Notes under the pieces: generated by a model
What the model was told of the DNA's origin: nothing
Database searches by the model: none
Seen by the model: the letters and a program-made list of their open reading frames with translations, nothing else
Program-made: the position numbers and the translations under genes
Assembly (NCBI GenBank): GCA_963770245.1
Contig: CAVYOX010000012.1
Span: 434,001 to 498,000 of the forward strand
DNA from: PALSA-270 sp963770245
GTDB taxonomy: Bacteria > Acidobacteriota > Terriglobia > Terriglobales > Acidobacteriaceae
Direction: 5' to 3'
Length of the DNA: 64,000 nucleotides
Part shown: piece by piece, positions 9,147 through 19,116 of the stretch
How the letters are laid out: each line of letters starts with the position of its first letter
Position numbering within the stretch: the first letter of the stretch is position 1

Positions 9147-9226
9147 CAGGCTGGACTGCGCACAAAATTGCATGGAGTGACTCGGGAGGGTCTGCCTATT
9201 CGACCCCATTTCCCTTGGAGGAATTG

Positions 9227-9394
9227 ATGAGGAGCCTTCTTCGCAGGTTGTGGCGAGAAGATGCGGGACAAGACATCGCGGAGTACGCGGTCATGTTGGC
9301 AGTGATCTTGGTCATTGTTGTGGGTACGATCCGGCTCATTGGTTCCAATGCCAACAATGTCTTTTCCCAGGTCGCCAGTTCAATTTCGCAATAG
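9227..9394 (+). CDS. flp: Flp-type IVb pilin 2
   Basis: A 55-residue pilin precursor, the same length as flp1. The leader MRSLLRRLWREDAG is followed by QDIAEYAVMLAVILVIVVGT, with the predicted cut after Gly, Glu at +5 and Tyr at +6. ATG 9227 has the strong site GGAGG 8 bases upstream; the open frame extends upstream, but those codons are not pilin-like. It lies 213 bases before cpaB. The two pilins differ mainly in the second half of the helix and the tail (VSAGNTFSSIASTIASQ versus IGSNANNVFSQVASSISQ), so one may be major and the other minor. Confidence 0.9.
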   Translation: MRSLLRRLWREDAGQDIAEYAVMLAVILVIVVGTIRLIGSNANNVFSQVASSISQ

Positions 9395-9607
9395 CGTAGC
9401 GTGCTGAGTCGCCGTGCGCAAGCGAGAGCCCCAGGGCCGCCCGCACGGGAAAGAAGAATGACGGAAACGGCGCTCGACGGTGTGGTGTCTGATCCTGCCA
9501 AGAGGTGTGGGCAGGGTCGCTCGCGACCGTGCGCTTCCGTCGTTTTGGTGCGGACTTCTGCACCCATAGGGATCTGATCGTAGTGATCTGGTTTTTGAGG
9601 AGCAGCG

Positions 9608-10432
9608 ATGAATCGTACTCGACTCCTATTGATTGGCGCCGTGGCCATTGCGCTGGGCGCGTTCGTGAGTTTCGTTGTCTACCGCAATCTATTGCGGGCA
9701 AACACGGGGGCTGACACCAGGCCGGGTGTAGACGTCGTGGTCGCCGCCGAGGATCTCCAGGTGGGGGCAAAAATCGAGGATCGCGACGTCAAGCTGGTCC
9801 ATTTCCCGATCGAAGTCTTGCCGCCGCACAGCTACCGCCTGATGTCGCAGGTGGTGGGCCGGGGCGTGGTGTTGCCCATCGCGCAAGGAGATTTCGTTCT
9901 CCCCAGCAAACTGGCGGGAGAGAATGCCGGGTTCGGCCTTCCCTCCCTGATTCCGACGGGCATGCGGGCGGTGTCGGTGCGGGTGAATGAAGTGGTTTCG
10001 GTGGCCGGTTTCGTGGTGCCGGGAACGCGCGTGGATGTGTTGCTGACCGGCAATCCCGCGGGCGGAACGGACCAACAGACCTCGACCGTGCTCGAGAACG
10101 TGATGGTGATCGCGACCGGGCAAAAGCTCGAGCGCAATGCCGGGGGCGATCCGCAGATGACTCCGGTGATTACCCTGCTGGTTTCGCCCGACGATGCCCA
10201 GAAACTGACGCTCGCCAGCACGCAGGGCCGCATCCAGCTGGCATTGCGCAATCCGCTTGACACCCAGCAGCAGCAGATGGGCTCGATCAACACCGGCGCC
10301 CTCTACCGGGGGTCAGGGGCGGCCCCGCCGCCCGTCGCTGCAGAAAGTACGAGCGCCCAAGCACACGAGCACCACCGTCCAGGCGCCTACGGTCCCGTCG
10401 GCTTACACGGTCGAGGTGATCGAGGGCGATAA
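9608..10432 (+). CDS. cpaB: Flp pilus assembly protein CpaB/RcpC, 3' end frameshifted
   Basis: A 274-codon frame from ATG 9608 (site GAGGAG). It has an N-terminal membrane anchor (residues 7-26), an SAF-type domain (about 42-110, DVVVAAEDLQVGAKI) and the RcpC/CpaB core (PTGMRAVSVRVNEV, VPGTRVDVLLTG). CpaB is a periplasmic protein that works with the CpaC secretin in Tad pili. After about base 10345 the normal C-terminus (SAYTVEVIEGDKKE) continues in the next frame, so the last residues of the reported frame are wrong. The true end is probably near 10451-10473. This is the first break of the error-rich tract that runs through cpaC. Confidence 0.85.
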   Translation: MNRTRLLLIGAVAIALGAFVSFVVYRNLLRANTGADTRPGVDVVVAAEDLQVGAKIEDRDVKLVHFPIEVLPPHSYRLMSQVVGRGVVLPIAQGDFVLPSKLAGENAGFGLPSLIPTGMRAVSVRVNEVVSVAGFVVPGTRVDVLLTGNPAGGTDQQTSTVLENVMVIATGQKLERNAGGDPQMTPVITLLVSPDDAQKLTLASTQGRIQLALRNPLDTQQQQMGSINTGALYRGSGAAPPPVAAESTSAQAHEHHRPGAYGPVGLHGRGDRGR

Positions 10433-10484
10433 GAAGGAAACGAGAAATTCTGAGGCCAACTTTCGAGGTCTGAGGTTAGTGGAA

Positions 10485-12005
10485 ATGTCGATCCCCTCAC
10501 GCAGTTGCGTGGAACCGGAAATCAACGGCGGCCAAAGATTCCGTACTGCCTCGATCATTTTTCTCGGGCTGCTGGTCGCCGCCCTAGCCCCGACCGCTCA
10601 CTCGCAAGAACAACCGGCAAATCTCAGCCACAGCCGGATGTCGTCGATGCCGGCAGCCCCCGCCCAAACCACCGTTCCCTCGCCCGTGACCGCCTCCCCG
10701 GCGTCGAAATCGAGGCCCAGGGCTCGGCGCCATTGCGCGTCATGGTCGGCAAGTCGTTGCTCATCAATACCCCCAACGCGCGCCTGAAGCGAGTCTCGGT
10801 CACCGATCCGGCGGTGGCGGAAGTGCAAGTGGTGACGCCAAATCAGATCCTGGTGCATGGGCGCGCGAGCCGGCGAAGTATCGCTGCTGATCTGGGACGA
10901 ACTGGAACGTTCCCGCAGTTTCGACTTGCGCGTGGATGTGGATGTCAGCGCCGGCGCTGAAGAAGAGAAGCGCGTCTTCCCGGACGAGCAGATCACCGTA
11001 ACGCCTTCGCGCTCCGCGATCGTGCTCTCTGGCCATGTTTCCACCAAGGACGTAGCGGGCGGGCTGCATGATCGCCGAAGCCTACTCGGCAAGAAGTGGT
11101 TAACGTGCTGACCTTCGGGCCGGTCGGCTCACAAGAGGTCCTGCTGAAGGTGAAGTTCGCGGAGGTGGACCGCACCGCCTCTGACGCAACTGGGGGCCAA
11201 CTTCTTCTGCTCCCGGGCAACCGGAAATACCATCGGGACCCTGACCACCCAGCAATTCGGCGGGTTCAGCGTCACGACCACGGCTCAAACCACGCACCAC
11301 CAACGGCAACAGCACGACCACCACCGCGACTCACGCTCCACCCAGCCGACCATTAGCTCGCAACTTCCTCAATCTGTTTCTCTTCCGCAGCGACATCAAC
11401 TTTGGCGCGGTGATCCAGGCCTTGCAGCAGAGGAATCTTCTGCAAATCCTGGCCGAGCCGAGCATGATCGCCATGAATGGCAAGGAAGCCAAGATGCTGG
11501 CCGGCGGACAGTTTCCCTTCCCCGGTCGTGCAACCCGGGCAAGGGTTCGCCGCGGTGACGATCAGCTTCAAGAACTTTGGCGTGGAACTGGCCTTTACGC
11601 CGGAGATCATGCCGAACGGCAACATTCGACTTGAAAGTGGCGCCATAGGTCAGCACGCTGGATTTCACCAATGCGCTTGACCATCTCCGGCTTTAGGTTC
11701 CCGCCTCAGCACGCGCAGCGCGGAGACCGAATTTGAATTGCAGGACGGGCAGAGTTTTGTGATCGCCGGTTTGATGGACAATCGGGTGACCGACATCTGA
11801 GCAAATTTCCCGGGACTCGGGGACTGCCGATTATCGGCAATCTTTTCAAAAGCAGGAGCCGCAAAAAAGCAAGACCGAGCTGATGGTGCTGTGCACGGTA
11901 CGCAGGATTTCGCCTAGCACGCAGGCTCCGATCCTGCCGACGCAGCCGCAGCCGTTCATGGAGAAGAACAAGTTCGATGGTTCGAAGGCACCGAGCGCCA
12001 AGTAG
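10485..12005 (+). pseudogene. cpaC: Secretin CpaC/RcpA, broken by many frameshifts
   Basis: The gene runs from ATG 10485 (signal peptide around TASIIFLGLLVAALAPTAHS) to TAG 12003-12005. Its order is BON/N1-like domain (PLRVMVGKSLLINTPNARL, then ITVTPSRSAIVLSGHVSTKD), NVLTFGPVGSQEVLLKVKFA, the secretin domain (LLQILAEPSMIAMNGKEAKM, ISFKNFGVELAFTPEIMPNG) and FVIAGLMDNRVTD with LPIIGNLFKSRSR near the end. To read it, the frame must change near 10695, 10868, 11062, 11090, 11178, 11360, 11528, 11632, 11690, 11797, 11807, 11823 and 11866, and a TAG interrupts at 11646. CpaC would form the outer-membrane pore of the Tad pilus. Protein conservation between breaks is good, so sequence error is at least as likely as true loss. 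Confidence 0.85.
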
Positions 12006-12086
12006 CGGGCTGGCGCCAGCCGGCGGCAAAGACTAGAATCGAAAGAACTAAGGAAGATTGAGACTCGCGGGGGGCGTCAGAGGGTC

Positions 12087-13261
12087 ATGTCCGAAACTTC
12101 TGTTGTGATCGTAGCGTCGGACAGCGAACAGCGCGCCGTGCTGCAGGTGCTGGTCGACGGCACGAGCGTGGCGACGCGTCGGTGCATTCCTCCGCCAACT
12201 TTCCGGCGGGGGCCGCGGATCCGCTGGTGCGAGGATCCAGAGCACCAATCCGGATGTGGTTCTGGTGGATATTCCCGCCGCCAATCCAACCGTGGCCTTG
12301 CGCTCGATCGAACTGCTGCAGGCAGGAGCTGCCCGACGTCGCGGTGTTCGCCGTAGGCGCCATGTCCCAACCGCAGGTGATCGTCAACGCCATGCGGTCG
12401 GGTGCCCGTGAGTTCATCGAACGGCCGACCACCACCACCGATCTGCTCGAGGCCTTCGTCCGCCTCTCGGCTTCGCCCCGCAAGGTGCAGCGCGAGGAAG
12501 TCCGCGGCAAGGTGTTTACCGTGGTCAATGCCAAAGGCGGCAGCGGCGCCACCACGGTGGCGGTCAATCTGGCTCTCGCTCTGCAGTCGGCCCACGGCGA
12601 TACGGCGCTGGTCGACATTGCGCCGCTCGGTCACTCCGCGCTGCACATGAACCTGAAGCCTCTGTTCAGCGTGGCCGATGCCATCCGCAATCTGCATCGG
12701 CTCGACCATTCTCTGCTGGAAAGCTTCATGACCCGCCACGAGGGCGGATTGCAGGTGCTGGCCGGGCCCAACACTCCGGTTCTGGTCGAACCGTCCACCT
12801 CGGAGTTTGCCCGGCTGTTCGACATGCTGGTCAGCCACTTCCGCTACGTGGTGGTCGATGCCTCGACCCGCATGGATGCAACCACCCGACTGGTGAGCAA
12901 TTTGTCGGCGACCGTGCTGCTGGTGGCGCACGCCGACGTGGCCTCGCTTTGGAGCGCCGCCCGGATTCAACAGTATCTGGGCGAAGCCGGCGGTCGGGAC
13001 CGGGTGCGCCTGCTGCTCAACCGCTTCCGCAAGATTCCCGGATTCACCGAGGCCGATGCCGAAACCGCGGCCGGGATGAAGCTGTTGTGGAAGATTCCCA
13101 ATCAGTATTTCGCGGTCTCGACCGCGATTGATCGCGGAGTGCCGCTGATGCAACAGAACCATACCGAAATTGCGCGCGCCTTCATCGGACTCGCGGGGCG
13201 GCTGACCGAGAACGACGTGGACGTGAAACGCTCGACCTGGTCGTTGTTCAAGACCGTGTAG
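12087..13261 (+). CDS. cpaE: CpaE/TadZ pilus-localisation ATPase, 5' part frameshifted
   Basis: ATG 12087 opens a receiver-like domain (SVVIVASDSEQRAVLQVLVD). Its frame changes near 12175, 12232 and 12322 before a clean frame runs to 13261. The receiver-like part continues as NPDVVLVDIPAANPTVALRS and ELPDVAVFAVGAMSQPQVI. From about residue 145 follows a MinD/ParA-like ATPase with VVNAKGGSGATTVAVNLALA. The signature lysine is kept, but the P-loop lysine is replaced by Ala, as is common in CpaE proteins. CpaE places the Tad machine in the cell and sits with CpaF at the inner membrane. The uninterrupted open frame starts only at 12182. Confidence 0.85.
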
Positions 13262-13342
13262 TCGGAAAGACCGTATCACTGTAGAGAAGACCGCATCGAA
13301 GACCGAACCGATCGATGGAGCTAAGGGGCACCGGCGAGACGC

Positions 13343-14638
<1,296 letters not shown>

Positions 14639-14675
14639 GCGAAACCGAGTAGCGCTGTCTTCCCGGAGCCATGGC

Positions 14676-15650
14676 ATGTCATCGTTGATTCTGATCACCA
14701 TCATCGTGTTTGTGGTCGTCGCTGGAGCGGCCTTCAGCATCGGGTCGCTGTTCGACCAGCGCAGCGCCCGCGCCCGCTTGCTGCGGGACCGCCTCTCCGC
14801 GGTGCAGAAGGCGGCGGAACGCGAACCGAGCGAGGAACTGGCGCTACTGCGCGACGAGATGTTGAGCGAGATTCCGGCGCTCGACAACCTGCTGCGCCGC
14901 TCCGAGCGGATCTCGAATTTTCAGACCCTGCTCTCCCAAGCCGGCATCGAGATGCGCGCCGGCAATATCCTGATCCTGTGCGCCATATCCGCGGTGGTGC
15001 TCGGGATTATCACCTTCGTGGTCGGCGGAGCCGCACTGTTTGCCTGGGTGGGAGTGCTGGCCGGCGCCCTGTTGCCGTATTCCTACGCTTCCTACCAGCG
15101 CACCCGCCGCTTCCAGAAGTTTGAGGAACTGTTTCCCGAGGCCATCGACACCCTGGCGCGTGCGGTACGCGCCGGGCACGCCTTCACCACCGCGCTCGAG
15201 CTGATTGCCAACGAGGTTGCTGAACCGGTCTCCTCAGAGATCCGCAAACTGTACGAAGAACAAAAGTTCGGCCTGCCGGTGCGCGATGCCCTGGTCAATC
15301 TGGCCGAGCGGGTGCCTCTGGTCGACGTTAAGTTCTTTGTTACCGCGGTGATGTTGCAGCGCGAGACCGGCGGCAACCTGGCAGAGATTTTGGATAATCT
15401 GTCCTATATGATTCGCGAACGCTTCAAGATCATGCGTCAGGTGCGGGTTTTCACCGCCCAAGGACGCCTGACCATGGTGCTCCTGATGGCTCTGCCGCCG
15501 ATCGTGGTCGTGGTGATGCTGATTGCGAGTCCGAGCTTTATTCGCCCGCTGTTTGACGACCCCTTCGGTCACATCGCCATCGTGATGGCGATTACCTTGC
15601 AGACCATCGGTTATTTTGTGATCCGGAAAGTGATTCAGATTCAGGTTTAA
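14676..15650 (+). CDS. tadB: Tad pilus inner-membrane platform protein TadB
   Basis: A 324-residue type II secretion F-domain protein. It has one N-terminal helix (residues 2-24), a soluble stretch, two helices near 105-150, the F domain (LFPEAIDTLARAVRAGHAFT, FFVTAVMLQRETGGNLAEIL) and two C-terminal helices. TadB and TadC form the inner-membrane platform on which CpaF acts. ATG 14676 is preceded by CGGAG 10 bases upstream; the open frame extends further upstream inside cpaF, but those codons are not conserved-looking. It is 3 bases from tadC, so translation is probably coupled. Confidence 0.93.
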   Translation: MSSLILITIIVFVVVAGAAFSIGSLFDQRSARARLLRDRLSAVQKAAEREPSEELALLRDEMLSEIPALDNLLRRSERISNFQTLLSQAGIEMRAGNILILCAISAVVLGIITFVVGGAALFAWVGVLAGALLPYSYASYQRTRRFQKFEELFPEAIDTLARAVRAGHAFTTALELIANEVAEPVSSEIRKLYEEQKFGLPVRDALVNLAERVPLVDVKFFVTAVMLQRETGGNLAEILDNLSYMIRERFKIMRQVRVFTAQGRLTMVLLMALPPIVVVVMLIASPSFIRPLFDDPFGHIAIVMAITLQTIGYFVIRKVIQIQV

Positions 15651-15653
15651 CCC

Positions 15654-16559
15654 ATGACGCTGGCACTCATACTCGTCGTCGTATTGTTCCTGACCATCGT
15701 CCTGGCGGTGTTTTCCTTCGGGGTCGCGGCCTACGCCCCCTCGTCGGTGATCGGCTCCCGCCTGCGTTCGCTCGCCGGGGGGCAGAAAGACCGGCCGCAA
15801 AAGCCCGCCTTTAAGGAACGCCTGGAACAGGCGCTCGATCCTTTCAGCAAGGCCCTGCCCCTGTCGGCGACCGAGGTGTCCCGCGCCCGCGCCTGGCTGA
15901 TTCAGGCCGGGTATCGCGATCCCCGCCACCTGACCATGTACGTCGGCAGCCGGGTGCTGCTGGGGGTTTTGGGCATGTTCGCGGTCATTGCGGTGAGCGG
16001 ACTCGGTTCCCCGCTGCTCATGATCGGCGCCGGAGCATTCGGGTTCTTCCTGCCCCGATTCTGGTTGAAACGCAAGATCAAGGCACGGCAACGGCTCATC
16101 ACTCTGGGACTCCCGGATGCGCTCGATCTGACCGTCATCTGCGTCGAGGCCGGTCTTGCCCTCGACCAGGCCCTGATGCGGGTGGGCCAAGATCTCAGCC
16201 ACTCCCATCCCGAGCTGAGCGCGGAGTTCCATATGTTCAATCTGGAAACCCGGGCCGGCAAGCCGCGGGTCGAGGCCCTTCACAACATGGCCGCCCGCAC
16301 CGGGGTCAGTGATGTTCGCGCCCTGGTGGCCACCCTGGTGCAGACCGACCGTTTCGGCACGAGCGTAGCCCAAGCCTTACGCGTTCACTCGGATTCGCTG
16401 CGCACCGAGCGCCGGCAAAGAGCCGAGGAACAAGCCGCCAAGACCACGATTAAGATGGTCATTCCCCTGGTATTATTCATTCTTCCCTCCCTCCTCGTGG
16501 TTACAATCGGGCCAGCGCTGATTCAGTTGTTCCGTACGCTCGTGCCGGTGGGGCGTTGA
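15654..16559 (+). CDS. tadC: Tad pilus inner-membrane platform protein TadC
   Basis: A 301-residue partner of TadB in the type II secretion F family. It has an N-terminal helix, a middle pair of helices around 95-135, the F domain (LGLPDALDLTVICVEAGLAL, VRALVATLVQTDRFGTSVAQ) and a C-terminal helix (IPLVLFILPSLLVVTIGPAL). The start ATG lies directly after the tadB stop. It is the last recognisable Tad core gene here. No prepilin peptidase (CpaA/TadV) and no TadE/TadG pseudopilin genes are in the window, so these must lie elsewhere. Confidence 0.93.
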   Translation: MTLALILVVVLFLTIVLAVFSFGVAAYAPSSVIGSRLRSLAGGQKDRPQKPAFKERLEQALDPFSKALPLSATEVSRARAWLIQAGYRDPRHLTMYVGSRVLLGVLGMFAVIAVSGLGSPLLMIGAGAFGFFLPRFWLKRKIKARQRLITLGLPDALDLTVICVEAGLALDQALMRVGQDLSHSHPELSAEFHMFNLETRAGKPRVEALHNMAARTGVSDVRALVATLVQTDRFGTSVAQALRVHSDSLRTERRQRAEEQAAKTTIKMVIPLVLFILPSLLVVTIGPALIQLFRTLVPVGR

Positions 16560-16596
16560 AGCCGTCGCCAGCACAGGATCGAACCCAGGAGTAGCG

Positions 16597-16998
16597 ATGC
16601 CAGCAGCAGTACCCCTCGGATTTGCCTTCAATCGGACCCGGCAGGCGTATCTCGCCACCCAGCTCTCGGTGGCCGGAACCCACTGGTCGCGTTTGCGCGG
16701 CCTCATGGGGGCAGCGGCGGCAAGATTTCCTGCCGGAAAGGGCCTGTGGATCGTTCCTTGTCATGGGGTGCACACCATGGCGATGCGTTTCCCGATCGAT
16801 GTGGTCTATCTCGATCGCGATCAAGTGGTGGTGTACGCCCGGCCGAATCTGAAACCGTGGCGGCTTGCGCCGGTTCGCCTCGCGGCTCGGTCGGTGCTCG
16901 AATTGCCCGGCAATACCTTGCAGTCGACCGGAACCGCCATCGGAGACCAGATCGAGATCGAACTCGGCAAGACGCCAGGGGAGGCCGGTTCCGCGTGA
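16597..16998 (+). CDS. DUF192 family protein
   Basis: A 133-residue protein of the DUF192 family with the typical features: WSRLRGLMG, GLWIVPCHGVHTMAMRFPID, VVYLD and VLELPGNT. The function of the family is not settled. It starts at ATG 16597 with AGGAG 7 bases upstream, 37 bases after tadC, and its stop overlaps the GTG start of the TonB-like gene. This makes it part of the same operon. It has no signal peptide or membrane helix. Confidence 0.88.
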   Translation: MPAAVPLGFAFNRTRQAYLATQLSVAGTHWSRLRGLMGAAAARFPAGKGLWIVPCHGVHTMAMRFPIDVVYLDRDQVVVYARPNLKPWRLAPVRLAARSVLELPGNTLQSTGTAIGDQIEIELGKTPGEAGSA

Positions 16999-19022
16999 AC
17001 GACGAACTCCATCTTCTAGTCGAATGGTCCTCGCCGTGGGAGGAATTCCGCAGCGCGATCCGGCCCGCCTTCGAGCGCTCGCCGCAGCGCCTGGCGGGCG
17101 AAGCGCAGACCGGATTGTTTCCCTACCGCGGGATGGCGGCGACCTGGGCGGCGGAAATCCTTTTATTCGTCCTGCTGATTCTGGTGACTCGGGGTCTCGA
17201 CAGCCTGCGCCCCAACCCGCCGCCCGCCCCCGCTAAATACGATGTCATCTATTACACCGGCAATGAATTGCCGAACACCGCCGACACCGGGGGAGCCCAC
17301 GTCGGACGTTCCGGGCGCTCGGGCGGCCGGGAAGCCCGCCACCCGACCCAAACCATCCGTGTGGCCCGCGGGGAAATGCTGCGCGAAAAAGTGGTGGACG
17401 CCCCCAATCTGAAGCTGCCGCGTTCCGATGCCGCGGTGGCGAATCTTCTGGCCTACAAGCGGGTTCCCGGTCCGCCCCCGGCCGAGGGATTGAAGTCGTC
17501 CCGGGCTCCCATCGTAGCTCCCCAGCTGACGGCCGTGCCTCCCTCCCCAACCGTCGACCGCAACCAGATGCCGAATGCGCCCGCGCTCGCCGAAGGCGCG
17601 GTTCCGCCAGCTCCCGCCGGCGAAGATATCGCGTCGCTCCGCCTTCCCGGTTCGCACCCGGTCGAGGTGATTCCGCCTCCGGTCTCCGCCCCGGAACAGA
17701 TCACCAACGCCAATCCACGGCTCACTCTGCCGGCGCCGAGCGTGGTAGCTCCCGCGCCCAGCGAGGTCACGCGCGAACTATCGAACGCCGGACCGGGATT
17801 CGGCCCCGGGGAACTGCGCAAACAAGTGGTGCCCCCGCCGGTCCAGATTGGCAATGCCAGTTCGCACGAACACCGTAACGGCTTCGCGAACGCGGCGGTC
17901 GTGCCACCGCCGGTGCAGATTGGCGGGGCCGCTTCCGAAGAACACCGGAACGCGTCCGGGCTTGGCAGCTCGGCGGTCGTACCACCGCCGGTGCAGCTCG
18001 GTTCGGACTCGCTTTCCCACCAGCCGGTGAGCGGACTGGGCGGCGGCGCAGGAGTCGTGCCCCCGCCCCCCACGGTCTCGGGCGGCTCTTCGCTCAGCGG
18101 CCGAGGACGGGGCAGCCGGGGCATGGGCCTCGGAGGGGCGGGCGATGTGGGCGAGGTGACCGCTCCAGCGAACTCCGGTGGAAACGGAAAAGGCGCGGGT
18201 ATTGTGGTTTCGAACCAGCCGGGATCGAAGGTGGGGGTGCCTGGATCTGGCGGATCCGGGTCGCTCGCCATGTCTCCCTCGGGAGGCGCGAATCCAGGCC
18301 TGGGCGGGGCCGGCGGCGGCACTTCGATCGGCCGTGGCAAGGGTTCGGGCAGCGGGTTTTCCGGGCCGGGTCCCGGAGGCGGAAAGGACGGCAGCGGGCC
18401 GGGCTCAGACCCGGTGGCACGGGGCGGAATCTCGCCCGGGGCGGGTCCGGGCGGTACCGGGAGCGGCGCCAACGGAATACCGGCCGTCCCCGGGGTTTCG
18501 GTGCGCGGCGGCAATAGCGGCATCGTCGACCTGCCTAACTTTGGCACCGACGGAACCCAGCCCGCACCGGCTGGCCGTTCCTCGGTCGGATCCGACGAAC
18601 ATCCGTCGCTGACCATCGAGGCGACCCCCCGCTCCGGGGGTGCCTTCAACTTCTACGGTCTGCTCAAAGGCGACAAGGTTTATACCATCTACATCAACAC
18701 CGTGCTCGGAACCGCCGTGCTCGAGTTCGCCGACCCTACCTCCGCCGAACATGCGCACGAGCGCGACCTGGCTCCGCCCCAACCTCTGCGCGCCGATCTG
18801 CCCGCCGGGGTGCGCCGCTCGCGGTTGATCATCGCCTGCGTGCTCGACCGGGAGGGATTGGTGCGCAATCCCCAGGTGATCGAGTCTTCCGGGCCGGCCA
18901 TGGCCGCAAAGGTACTAGCAGCGCTGCCCAACTGGAAATTCCGCCCCGCCTCCCGAGGAAACCAGCCGGTTGAGGTCGATGCGATTCTCGGCTTCGACAT
19001 CGACACCAGCGACCACTACTAG
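16995..19022 (+). CDS. Long Pro/Gly-rich TonB-family protein
   Basis: A 675-residue protein starting at GTG 16995, overlapping the DUF192 stop by 4 bases. A soluble N-terminus of about 45 residues precedes one membrane helix (WAAEILLFVLLILVTRG, about 54-70). About 480 low-complexity residues follow: first proline-rich with repeated VVPPPVQ units, then glycine-rich. A C-terminal TonB-like domain ends the protein (GLVRNPQVIESSGPAMAAKV, LPNWKFRPASRG). TonB proteins span the periplasm and pass inner-membrane energy to outer-membrane receptors. The N-terminal cytoplasmic extension is unusual for TonB. Its place behind tadC suggests a link with the outer-membrane pilus pore, but that is inference. 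Confidence 0.8.
   Translation: MNDELHLLVEWSSPWEEFRSAIRPAFERSPQRLAGEAQTGLFPYRGMAATWAAEILLFVLLILVTRGLDSLRPNPPPAPAKYDVIYYTGNELPNTADTGGAHVGRSGRSGGREARHPTQTIRVARGEMLREKVVDAPNLKLPRSDAAVANLLAYKRVPGPPPAEGLKSSRAPIVAPQLTAVPPSPTVDRNQMPNAPALAEGAVPPAPAGEDIASLRLPGSHPVEVIPPPVSAPEQITNANPRLTLPAPSVVAPAPSEVTRELSNAGPGFGPGELRKQVVPPPVQIGNASSHEHRNGFANAAVVPPPVQIGGAASEEHRNASGLGSSAVVPPPVQLGSDSLSHQPVSGLGGGAGVVPPPPTVSGGSSLSGRGRGSRGMGLGGAGDVGEVTAPANSGGNGKGAGIVVSNQPGSKVGVPGSGGSGSLAMSPSGGANPGLGGAGGGTSIGRGKGSGSGFSGPGPGGGKDGSGPGSDPVARGGISPGAGPGGTGSGANGIPAVPGVSVRGGNSGIVDLPNFGTDGTQPAPAGRSSVGSDEHPSLTIEATPRSGGAFNFYGLLKGDKVYTIYINTVLGTAVLEFADPTSAEHAHERDLAPPQPLRADLPAGVRRSRLIIACVLDREGLVRNPQVIESSGPAMAAKVLAALPNWKFRPASRGNQPVEVDAILGFDIDTSDHY
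17823..18080 (+). repeat. Four in-frame VVPPPVQ-type repeats inside the TonB-like gene
   Basis: The sequence encoding VVPPPVQIG, VVPPPVQIG, VVPPPVQLG and VVPPPPTVS recurs at about 17826, 17898, 17976 and 18054, i.e. every 72-78 bases. The linkers between include EHRNG and EEHRNA. The repeats lie in the extended periplasm-spanning part and could change the reach of the protein by copy number. Confidence 0.75.
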
Positions 19023-19116
19023 AGCGCCGCCTCCAGAAAGACCGCTTCCTGAACCAGCCAGCTGCCGGTCCGCCCGGCTTCCGGCACTCTCCGAGAGTAT
19101 GCGCCCCAGAGTCCAT

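Noticed and set aside
10485..12005. Programmed frameshifting in cpaC
   Set aside because: Needs about 13 events in both directions without slippery sites; no known system works like this.
15234..16373. 379-codon minus-strand open frame across tadB/tadC
   Set aside because: His/Gln-rich shadow of two genes with clear F-domain motifs.
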